This document shows, piece after piece, positions 54,611 through 61,678 of a stretch of 64,000 nucleotides of DNA (position 1 is the first letter of the stretch; every line of letters begins with the position of its first letter). The position numbers and the translations under genes were made by a program. The DNA is from Ohessyouella blattaphilus (GTDB taxonomy: Bacteria > Bacillota > Clostridia > Lachnospirales > Lachnospiraceae), in assembly GCF_024721265.1 (NCBI RefSeq), contig NZ_JAMXOC010000001.1, positions 186,001 through 250,000 of the forward strand, given 5' to 3'. Under the pieces are notes generated by a model. That model had not been told where the DNA came from, ran no database searches, and was given only the letters and a program-made list of their open reading frames with translations.

Positions 54611-54616
54611 CTACTC

Positions 54617-54892
54617 TTAAATACCTAGAGAATCTTCTTTTTCTTTCTTTTCAAAATTCCGTGCTTCAATGCTTTCGCAAAGGGCGATATACTCGGGTTC
54701 GATAGATTCCGAAGCCGCAAATTTCTCGAATACAATCCGGCCGATATGAGCAAAGTCACGTTCGTTGGCCCGGTCTATGGAGCGTATCTCACTTTTGATC
54801 TTCTGCTCTTCGATAACCTCCTCAGCCTTCTTCCCTAAGTCACTGGCCACATCCTTGGCTTTCTTACCAAAATCTCTAATAAAGTCTTCCAT
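54617..54892 (-). CDS. Small helical protein of unknown function downstream of clpX
   Basis: A 91-residue, highly charged protein. The N-terminal half (EDFIRDFGKKAKDVASDLGKKAEEVIEEQKIKSEIRSIDRANERDF) should be a long amphipathic helix or coiled coil; the rest continues helical. No cysteine pair or membrane segment is present; one Cys lies in YIALCESIEAR. The ATG at 54892 follows AAGGAG by seven bases. It is the last gene of a clpX-proximal unit ended by a terminator. I do not recognise a characterised family. Confidence 0.75.
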   Translation of the reverse strand: MEDFIRDFGKKAKDVASDLGKKAEEVIEEQKIKSEIRSIDRANERDFAHIGRIVFEKFAASESIEPEYIALCESIEARNFEKKEKEDSLGI

Positions 54893-54914
54893 AACCATTC
54901 TCCTTTCTTCTAGC

Positions 54915-56336
54915 TTAACCGATAACGTTTTGGTTGCGTAAGCGAATCACCGGTCCGCCGGTACCTTCTATATATTCTTTCGTAATAATAACCTTACCGA
55001 TATTGCTGTCCTTAGGAACCTCGTACATAATATCTAACATAAACTCCTCGATAATCGCCCGCAAGGCACGAGCTCCGGTATCTTTTTCAATGGCTCGCTT
55101 AGCAATAGCGTGAAGGGCTTCTTCATTAAACTCTAGCTGAACCTCATCTAGGGCCAGAAGCTTTTGGTACTGCTTCAAAATTGCATTTCGTGGTTCTTTT
55201 AAAATCGTTACTAGCATTTCTTCGTCTAAAGCCTTCAAGGTAACAATCACCGGCAAACGCCCGATAAACTCTGGAATCATACCGAAGGTTCGCAGATCCT
55301 CTACCGATACCTTATCCAGAAGATTCTTATCGTTATCATACTTATCTTTAAGGTCTGCCCCAAAACCGATAGAAGATTTCTTAAGCAATCGCTCCTTCGT
55401 AATCTTCTCTAAATCCGGAAAGGCACCGCCACAGATAAACAAGATGTTCCGAGTATTCACCGTGGTTAACGGCACCATGGCATTCTTACTATTAGCGCCA
55501 ACTGGAACCTCCACATCGCTACCTTCTAAAAGTTTTAGCATTCCTTGCTGAACTGACTCACCGCTAACGTCCCGCTGAGAGGAATTTTTCTTCTTGGCGA
55601 TCTTATCAATCTCATCGATAAAGATAATCCCCTGCTCGGCCTTTTGCACGTCGTTACCGGCAGCCGCTAGAAGCTTAGAAACCACGCTTTCGATATCATC
55701 ACCGATATAACCGGCTTCCGTCAGTGACGTGGCATCGGTAATCGCTAGCGGGACCTCGAGAATCTTCGCTAAGGTTTTGACCAAATACGTCTTACCAGAG
55801 CCTGTAGGTCCAATCATCAGCATATTGGACTTTTCGATTTCGATGTCGTCCATGGTGTCTGTTCCCACTCGTTTATAGTGGTTATAGACCGCCACCGACA
55901 TGGCCTTTTTCGCTTGTTCCTGACCGATCACATACTCATCTAGGCTGGCCTTAATCTTATGAGGGGCCGGGAGATTATTAATATCAATTAACGGAACCAC
56001 CTCTTCGTCTTCTTTTTTCTTTTTAAGCTTTTGCTGCTTGGGAATATCCTTTGGCAAATCATCCATATTAAAAATCTGCACATTGGGATTATCCATTAAT
56101 TGGGAAAAATCATAACGACCGCTACTCATGGCATCAAAGCTCTTCTGCATACAATCGTTGCACACATAGATGCGATTTGGTAACTCAATCATCTTCCCCG
56201 CCGTACTTTCGGGACGATGGCAGACGAAACACACTTTTTCGTACTCGTCGTCTTCGACTTTATTTTCTTCTGTCTCTTCTACAACGCCCTTATTAACTTC
56301 CAGTTCTTCGTCATTCGTATATTCTTTATCTGACAT
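54915..56336 (-). CDS. clpX: ClpX unfoldase
   Basis: AAA+ unfoldase feeding substrates to ClpP. The 473-residue protein has an N-terminal zinc-binding domain with C36, C39, C59 and C62 (CFVC...CNDC), Walker A GPTGSGKTYLVKTLA, Walker B IIFIDEIDKIAKK and the C-terminal sensor GARALRAIIEEFMLDIMYE. An acidic extension of about 32 residues precedes the zinc domain, longer than in E. coli ClpX. clpP is not adjacent. It follows ligA by 10 bases. Confidence 0.96.
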   Translation of the reverse strand: MSDKEYTNDEELEVNKGVVEETEENKVEDDEYEKVCFVCHRPESTAGKMIELPNRIYVCNDCMQKSFDAMSSGRYDFSQLMDNPNVQIFNMDDLPKDIPKQQKLKKKKEDEEVVPLIDINNLPAPHKIKASLDEYVIGQEQAKKAMSVAVYNHYKRVGTDTMDDIEIEKSNMLMIGPTGSGKTYLVKTLAKILEVPLAITDATSLTEAGYIGDDIESVVSKLLAAAGNDVQKAEQGIIFIDEIDKIAKKKNSSQRDVSGESVQQGMLKLLEGSDVEVPVGANSKNAMVPLTTVNTRNILFICGGAFPDLEKITKERLLKKSSIGFGADLKDKYDNDKNLLDKVSVEDLRTFGMIPEFIGRLPVIVTLKALDEEMLVTILKEPRNAILKQYQKLLALDEVQLEFNEEALHAIAKRAIEKDTGARALRAIIEEFMLDIMYEVPKDSNIGKVIITKEYIEGTGGPVIRLRNQNVIG

Positions 56337-56346
56337 AGAAATCTCC

Positions 56347-58332
56347 TTATTTCCCCTGCTTTTCTGCCACTAAGTCCAGAAAAGCCTCCTCGGTGATAAT
56401 CGGTACATTAAGATCCTTTGCCTTCTTATTCTTCGAGGAAGTAGAATTTACATTGTTGTTGATTAGATACGAGGTTTTGCTCGTAACCGATCCTGTTACT
56501 TTACCACCATAGCTTTCAATTAGCGCCTTTACCTCTCCCCGGTTTTTAAAATGAGTGACCTCCCCGGTAATGACAAAGTTAAGGTTCGCAAAGATTAGCG
56601 GATTACCGCTAGCCTCTGGCTTGACGACTTCTAGCTCCCTTTGTAGGTCCTTGAATTCCTGTAAGTGCTTTTCGTCGGCAAAATAGCTAGTGAACGTACT
56701 GGCGATTACCTCGCCGATGGTATTTATAGAAACCAGCTCCTCAGGCGTAGCCTGAATCACCCGGTTAATATCGTTAGCAAACGCCTGGCAAATCACTTTC
56801 GCATTAGCCAGCCCCACATTTTCGATTCCCAGTCCGTAGATCAAATTCGCCGGTTCTACCTTCCGGGCTTTTTCGGCGCTGGCAACGAGATTTTCATAGG
56901 ACTTCTTACCAAAGCCCTCTAAAGTCTCAATCTCCTCTTGATACCTAGCCAACCGAAAGATGTCCCGGTACTCCTTGATAAACCCGTGAGTGATAAACTT
57001 TGTAAGCGTCGCCTCTGAAAGGCCTTCCACGTTAAGCGCATCTCGGCTAACCAAGTGCACAAAATTTCCCACGTGCTTCGCCTGACAGTCCGGGTTAGCA
57101 CAATAAAGGGACTGAGCTTCGCTAATCTGGCGAATCTGGGTGGGGCCATTACAGACGGGACACGTTTTGGGAATCTCAAGATTGCCTGACTGCGTAATAT
57201 TCTCCCCAATTTGGGGAATGATCATATTGGCTTTATAAACAGTAATCTCATCGCCAATCCCTAGTTTTAACTCTTCTAACACACTGAGATTGTGGACGCT
57301 AGCTCGGCTAACGGTGGTCCCTTCTAGCTCCACTGGTTCGAAGATGGCCACCGGGTTAATCAGCCCTGTCCTAGAAGGACTCCACTCGATTTCTAAAAGC
57401 TTCGTCTCTTTGATTTCATCGGCCCATTTAAAAGCCATAGCATCCCGCGGAAACTTGGCCGTTCGCCCTAGGCTCTGACCGTACTCTATGTCATCATATA
57501 GTACCACAAGTCCATCTGAGGGAAAATCGTTTTCCTTGATTCTTTCGGAAAATTTCATAACTTCCCCGGCAATCGACTTTCTATCGGCCCTCACATGCTC
57601 TACCACTTCAAATCCTTGGCTTTTTAGCCACTGGAATTGCTGCTCTCTGGAGTTGTGAAAATCCACGTCGCCAGCAGAAGGTAAGGCAAAGGCGAGAAAA
57701 TGTACGCTACGCTTAGCCGTTACTTCGTTACTTAGCTGGCGTACACTCCCGCTACATAAGTTACGAGGGTTCTTATATTTGGCCTCCGTCTCGGGGATCT
57801 CTTCATTAATCTTTTCAAAATCCCGGTAGCCGATAATAGCTTCCCCTCTAATCACCACTTCCCCCTTATAAGGAATGGCTAGAGGCAAATTCTTAAAGAC
57901 CTTGGCGTTATTGGTTACCACTTCTCCGACGGTGCCGTTTCCACGGGTTACCGCCTTATAAAGGCGACCATCTCGGTAGGTAAGCACCACCGTTAGACCG
58001 TCTAATTTCCAAGAAACCAACACCGGCTGGGAACCGCAAAACGCCTCTAAATCCTCCACGCTTTTCGTCTTATCAAGGGAAAGCATGGGGGAGGCGTGTC
58101 GCTCCTTGGGTAGGTTGCTCACCGTCTCATATCCCACATTTCTCGTCGGGGATTCCGGTAAATACGTACCCAGTGACGCTTCAAGAGCCACCAGCTCATC
58201 ATAAAGAGTATCGTACTCATAGTTACTCATCATTTCATCGGCGTCCACGTAATACGCTTTGCTCGCTTTATTTAAAAGGGAGACGAGCGCTTCCATGCGC
58301 GCCATTCCCTGGGGATTCTTCTTGTTCTCCAT
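56347..58332 (-). CDS. ligA: NAD+-dependent DNA ligase
   Basis: Essential ligase sealing nicks with NAD+. The 661-residue protein has the adenylation site KLDG (K109), a four-Cys zinc finger (CPVCNGPTQIRQ...YCANPDC), helix-hairpin-helix repeats and a C-terminal BRCT domain (about 585-660). Start at 58332 with AGGAG upstream; ATGs at 58305 and 58296 are possible. The chosen start overlaps the 3' end of the rluF-like gene by 65 bases. Confidence 0.96.
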   Translation of the reverse strand: MENKKNPQGMARMEALVSLLNKASKAYYVDADEMMSNYEYDTLYDELVALEASLGTYLPESPTRNVGYETVSNLPKERHASPMLSLDKTKSVEDLEAFCGSQPVLVSWKLDGLTVVLTYRDGRLYKAVTRGNGTVGEVVTNNAKVFKNLPLAIPYKGEVVIRGEAIIGYRDFEKINEEIPETEAKYKNPRNLCSGSVRQLSNEVTAKRSVHFLAFALPSAGDVDFHNSREQQFQWLKSQGFEVVEHVRADRKSIAGEVMKFSERIKENDFPSDGLVVLYDDIEYGQSLGRTAKFPRDAMAFKWADEIKETKLLEIEWSPSRTGLINPVAIFEPVELEGTTVSRASVHNLSVLEELKLGIGDEITVYKANMIIPQIGENITQSGNLEIPKTCPVCNGPTQIRQISEAQSLYCANPDCQAKHVGNFVHLVSRDALNVEGLSEATLTKFITHGFIKEYRDIFRLARYQEEIETLEGFGKKSYENLVASAEKARKVEPANLIYGLGIENVGLANAKVICQAFANDINRVIQATPEELVSINTIGEVIASTFTSYFADEKHLQEFKDLQRELEVVKPEASGNPLIFANLNFVITGEVTHFKNRGEVKALIESYGGKVTGSVTSKTSYLINNNVNSTSSKNKKAKDLNVPIITEEAFLDLVAEKQGK

Positions 58333-59026
58333 ATAACTCCTCGATCTCCTCTTTTCGTAGTTTGCGGTACTCGCCTACCGGTAGGCTACCCAGTTCCAAA
58401 TTCATAATCCGAGTACGCCTAAGTGTCTTCACCTGAAATCCAAGGGCGCTACACATTCGTCTAATTTGGCGATTAAGCCCTTGGGTCAAAACAATGGTAA
58501 ACGTATTCTTTCCAATAATCTCTACCTTAGCTGGTCGCGTTACGGCGTCTAAGCGCTTCTCTTCATCGAAGATATGAACACCGCTTTCCATGGCCTTTTT
58601 AAAGGCAGTATCTATTTCTTTATCCACGGTTACTTGATACTCCTTTTCGTGGTGATTACGAGCACGCATAATGTGATTAATCAAATCCCCATCATTCGTC
58701 ATAATCATTAAGCCCTCGGAGTCTTTATCTAAGCGCCCGGCATACGTAATTCGCTCTGGGTAATTCATGACCCGAATAATATTATGGCGGTCTCTTTTAT
58801 CCTCGGTACAGACTACTCCGCGAGGCTTATTATACATCAGCACCACTTTCGTAGCTGGCCCAGAGATCACCTTTTTCCCCACGGTTATCTCCATGGAATC
58901 ATCGACTTGCATACCCATAGTCGCTACTTGGCCGTCAACTTTCACCCGGCCCTGCGCGATTAGTTTATCGGCGCCGCGCCGGGAAGCTACCCCGGCATCG
59001 CTTAAAAACTTATTTAATCGTATCAT
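58268..59026 (-). CDS. rluF: 23S rRNA pseudouridine synthase, RluF/RluB type
   Basis: A 252-residue pseudouridine synthase with an N-terminal S4 domain (MIRLNKFLSDAGVASRRGADKLI) and the catalytic Asp in GRLDKDSEGLMIMTNDGDL. The stretch MRARNHHEKEYQVTVDK and the later QGLNRQIRRMCSALG and RTRIMNLELGSLPVGEYR resemble RluF more than RsuA. The ATG at 59026 has GGAGG seven bases upstream. The C-terminal tail (about 20 residues) is encoded within the ligA overlap. It shares a 33-base divergent gap with the DUF5721 gene. Confidence 0.9.
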   Translation of the reverse strand: MIRLNKFLSDAGVASRRGADKLIAQGRVKVDGQVATMGMQVDDSMEITVGKKVISGPATKVVLMYNKPRGVVCTEDKRDRHNIIRVMNYPERITYAGRLDKDSEGLMIMTNDGDLINHIMRARNHHEKEYQVTVDKEIDTAFKKAMESGVHIFDEEKRLDAVTRPAKVEIIGKNTFTIVLTQGLNRQIRRMCSALGFQVKTLRRTRIMNLELGSLPVGEYRKLRKEEIEELYGEQEESPGNGAHGSARLPFK

Positions 59027-59041
59027 TGTTGTTCCTCCATA

Positions 59042-59054
59042 TGTTATAATACCA
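59042..59054. promoter_or_regulatory. Symmetric bidirectional extended -10 between rluF and the DUF5721 gene
   Basis: Plus strand: TGTTATAAT (59042-59050). Minus strand: TGGTATTAT (59046-59054). Both are TGn-plus-hexamer extended -10 elements sharing the same bases. Predicted starts are near 59057 (plus) and 59039 (minus). Neither side has a good -35. Confidence 0.55.
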
Positions 59055-59059
59055 TAGAT

Positions 59060-59518
59060 ATGAATACTTATATAATCGATACGAAAATTTCTATGAACCA
59101 AATACTCCTAGGAACCACTTTTGACGCCTTTTTCTTGGTGACTGGTGAAATCCGCACCGGATTTACCCACACCCTGGATGGGCGTCTTAATGTTGCCTAT
59201 TTTGACGAGGCACCTGGCCACCAATTCGCGCGCTGGGAAGAGGCTAAGCCCTACGTCCTCTCCCTAATCAAAGGAAAGCGCACGCCGCTAGCAATGCACC
59301 TAATCTTTGCCCTTAACGAGGAGATGATAAGTAGCGTCAGTACGAATCCCGAGTTAGAGGGTCTCTATCTCAATCTCCACTTTAAAGAAAACGTCTTAAC
59401 CCTTACTACCGGTACCGCTTATAAAACCTTTTCCCTTGATAAGAGTACCGACATTCTCTTCGCCGAATACGTAGAAGCGTTCCTCCGGAAAAAAGGGATT
59501 CCCTACGAAAAGCTATAG
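59060..59518 (+). CDS. DUF5721-type protein of unknown function
   Basis: A 152-residue soluble protein resembling a Clostridia-specific family of unknown function (DUF5721). It has the family-like pattern of an N-terminal IIDTKISMNQILLGTTFDAFFLV, a central SLIKGKRTPLAMHLIFAL and a C-terminal LTTGTAYKTFSLDKS. No catalytic motif is visible. The ATG at 59060 lies 10 bases after the -10, with no Shine-Dalgarno site, so the message may be leaderless. An in-frame ATG at 59093 also lacks a ribosome site. Family assignment is from memory of the pattern. Confidence 0.75.
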   Translation: MNTYIIDTKISMNQILLGTTFDAFFLVTGEIRTGFTHTLDGRLNVAYFDEAPGHQFARWEEAKPYVLSLIKGKRTPLAMHLIFALNEEMISSVSTNPELEGLYLNLHFKENVLTLTTGTAYKTFSLDKSTDILFAEYVEAFLRKKGIPYEKL

Positions 59519-59529
59519 AGGTATTTTAC

Positions 59530-59557
59530 AAAAGGAACTGCATCAGCAGTTCCTTTT
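59530..59557. terminator. Terminator between the DUF5721 gene and htpG
   Basis: AAAAGGAACTGC pairs perfectly with GCAGTTCCTTTT around ATCA. T-rich tails on both strands serve the two convergent genes. Confidence 0.88.
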
Positions 59558-59571
59558 GCTTCTTTATAATA

Positions 59572-61563
59572 CTATTTCGTTAACAGTAGCATAATCTCAT
59601 TGCTACGCTTTACAAAGTCGGTCATCTCTTCCGGTGACAAGCGCTTGTGAGAAAGCATTGCCAAATCGTAGAGTTGCTTACAGATAACCGGTACGCTCTT
59701 AGAACGCTTATGCTCTACCACAAACTTAACCAGTGGGTGGTTGGCATTTAAAATCAGCGTCTCTTGACCGCCCATATCCATCTGATCCATGCCGTAAGCC
59801 TTCATCATATCTTGCATCCGGCGACTTTCTTCGGCTAAGACCATCATGGAAGCCACGTCAGCATCTTTTAACTTCTCTACCTTAATATCTAGCTTGTCGT
59901 TATCAACGGCTTTGCGGAACACTTCCATCAAACTAGCGGATAGCTTATCAAAGGCTTCCTTCTCTTCTTCGCCAATTTCTTCTTTGGCATCATCGGTAAG
60001 ACCGGCATCGATTCTCTGGAAACGAACCGTCTTATACTTCTGCTCTAATAAAGTAATGAACGCGGAATCGATATTGGCATCCAAGATAACCGCATCTTTT
60101 CCTTGGTTCTTAAACATCTTTACGTACTGACTTTGTTGCTGAACATCCGATACGTAGTAAATCGTCGTCTTCAGCTCATCCTCTACCACTTCATTTTCGC
60201 CGTCTTCGCCCTTAGTCTCTTCTACCACCTTACCGCCGTTTGCTTCCACACACTCTTCTAAAGTAAGGTACTTGTCTTCTAAGTTTTTAAAAAGAATAGC
60301 GGATTTCATCTTATCGGCAAACTTCTCGTCTTTTAAGCAACCAAATTTGATAAATGGATTGATGTTATCCCAGTATTTTTCATACTCGTCTCTTTTTGTC
60401 TTCGCCATGCCCGCCAGCTTATCAGCCACCTTCTTTGAGATGTACTCAGCAATTTTATTAACAAAGCCGTCGTTTTGCAGGGCACTACGGGAAACGTTGA
60501 GGGGTAGGTCTGGGCAATCGATTACGCCTTTTAAGACCATTAAGTACTCAGGAATCACCTCTTTAATATTATCGGCAATAAACACCTGATTATTATAGAG
60601 CTTAATCACTCCTTCTAAATTATCGTATTCCGTATTTACTCTTGGAAAATACAGAATCCCCTTTAAGTTAAAAGGATAATCCATATTTAGGTGAATCCAG
60701 AAGAGAGGCTCTTTATAGTCTAAGAAGACTTTGCGGTAAAACTCCCGGTAATCTTCTTCACTGCACTCATTGGGATGCTTCGTCCACAGCGGCGTAGTAT
60801 CGCTAAGAGAAACTTCGCGCTTAACGATTTTGACTTTTTCTTCGCCTTTTTCTTCGTCCTTAATCTCTTCGACCACTTCGTCGCTATCAAGTAGCTGATC
60901 TTTATCGATGGTCTCGTACTCGGTCTCAGCGCCTGCCTTGGTTAGGAAAATCTCCACTGGCATAAAGTCACAGTACTTCTGGATAACTTCTCTAATCCGG
61001 TATTCGTTGGCAAATTCTAAGCTGTCGTCATTGATAAATAAGGTAATAGTAGTACCCACACCCTCTTTATTGCCTTCTGACATCTCATACTCGGTACCGC
61101 CGTCGCTTACCCAGTGAACGCTAGTCGCTCCCTCTTTATAAGAAAGAGAATCGATCTGCACTTCGTCGGCCACCATAAAGGCCGAGTAGAAACCGAGACC
61201 GAAATGACCGATCATATCATCTTCGGTGGTCTTATCTTTATATTTTTCTAAGAACTGAGTCGCTCCGGAAAAGGCGATTTGGGTAATAAATTCCTCCACC
61301 TCGTCAGCGGTCATTCCCAGTCCGTTATCGGTAAACTTAAGGCTCTTCTCCTCCGTATTAACCTCCACGTCAATCCGGGCTTTGTAATCTTCCGGCAAGC
61401 TATACTCGCCCATCATATCCAATTTTTTTAACTTTGTTATGGCATCCGTACCATTAGAAATGAGCTCCCGCACAAAGATGTCGTGGTCGGAATACACCCA
61501 TTTTTTAATGATTGGAAAAATGTTTTCACTACTGATTTTTAAGCTTCCTTTTTTCGCACTCAT
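59572..61563 (-). CDS. htpG: Hsp90-family chaperone HtpG
   Basis: A 663-residue Hsp90. The N-terminal GHKL ATPase shows ELISNGTDAITKLKKL, DNGLGMTADEV and GHFGLGFYSAFMVAD; the middle domain has NVSRSALQND; a C-terminal dimerisation domain completes it. There is a short acidic insert (about 225-245, DSDEVVEEIKDEEKGEEKVK). AGGAG lies nine bases before ATG. A TTGACT-17-TATCAT promoter and a perfect CIRCE operator lie upstream, so HrcA control is likely. Confidence 0.97.
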   Translation of the reverse strand: MSAKKGSLKISSENIFPIIKKWVYSDHDIFVRELISNGTDAITKLKKLDMMGEYSLPEDYKARIDVEVNTEEKSLKFTDNGLGMTADEVEEFITQIAFSGATQFLEKYKDKTTEDDMIGHFGLGFYSAFMVADEVQIDSLSYKEGATSVHWVSDGGTEYEMSEGNKEGVGTTITLFINDDSLEFANEYRIREVIQKYCDFMPVEIFLTKAGAETEYETIDKDQLLDSDEVVEEIKDEEKGEEKVKIVKREVSLSDTTPLWTKHPNECSEEDYREFYRKVFLDYKEPLFWIHLNMDYPFNLKGILYFPRVNTEYDNLEGVIKLYNNQVFIADNIKEVIPEYLMVLKGVIDCPDLPLNVSRSALQNDGFVNKIAEYISKKVADKLAGMAKTKRDEYEKYWDNINPFIKFGCLKDEKFADKMKSAILFKNLEDKYLTLEECVEANGGKVVEETKGEDGENEVVEDELKTTIYYVSDVQQQSQYVKMFKNQGKDAVILDANIDSAFITLLEQKYKTVRFQRIDAGLTDDAKEEIGEEEKEAFDKLSASLMEVFRKAVDNDKLDIKVEKLKDADVASMMVLAEESRRMQDMMKAYGMDQMDMGGQETLILNANHPLVKFVVEHKRSKSVPVICKQLYDLAMLSHKRLSPEEMTDFVKRSNEIMLLLTK

Positions 61564-61596
61564 GTATATTCACTCCTATCGTATTTTCTAAATCAT

Positions 61597-61625
61597 ATGA
61601 TAATACCGTTAAAGGCAAAAGTCAA
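61597..61625 (-). promoter_or_regulatory. htpG promoter
   Basis: On the minus strand: TTGACT (61620-61625), a 17-bp spacer, TATCAT (61597-61602), starting seven bases after the CIRCE element. Confidence 0.75.
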
Positions 61626-61632
61626 CAAAAAA

Positions 61633-61659
61633 CTAGCACTCTTTTTAAGCGAGTGCTAG
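61633..61659 (-). promoter_or_regulatory. CIRCE-type operator (HrcA site) of htpG
   Basis: CTAGCACTC-N9-GAGTGCTAG: perfect 9-9-9 symmetry, differing from consensus only at the outermost base of each arm. On the minus strand it is followed by six T residues, and it is the only hairpin after the ABC permease stop at 61679. Confidence 0.9.
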
Positions 61660-61678
61660 TAATCGTGATTTTTTATTT

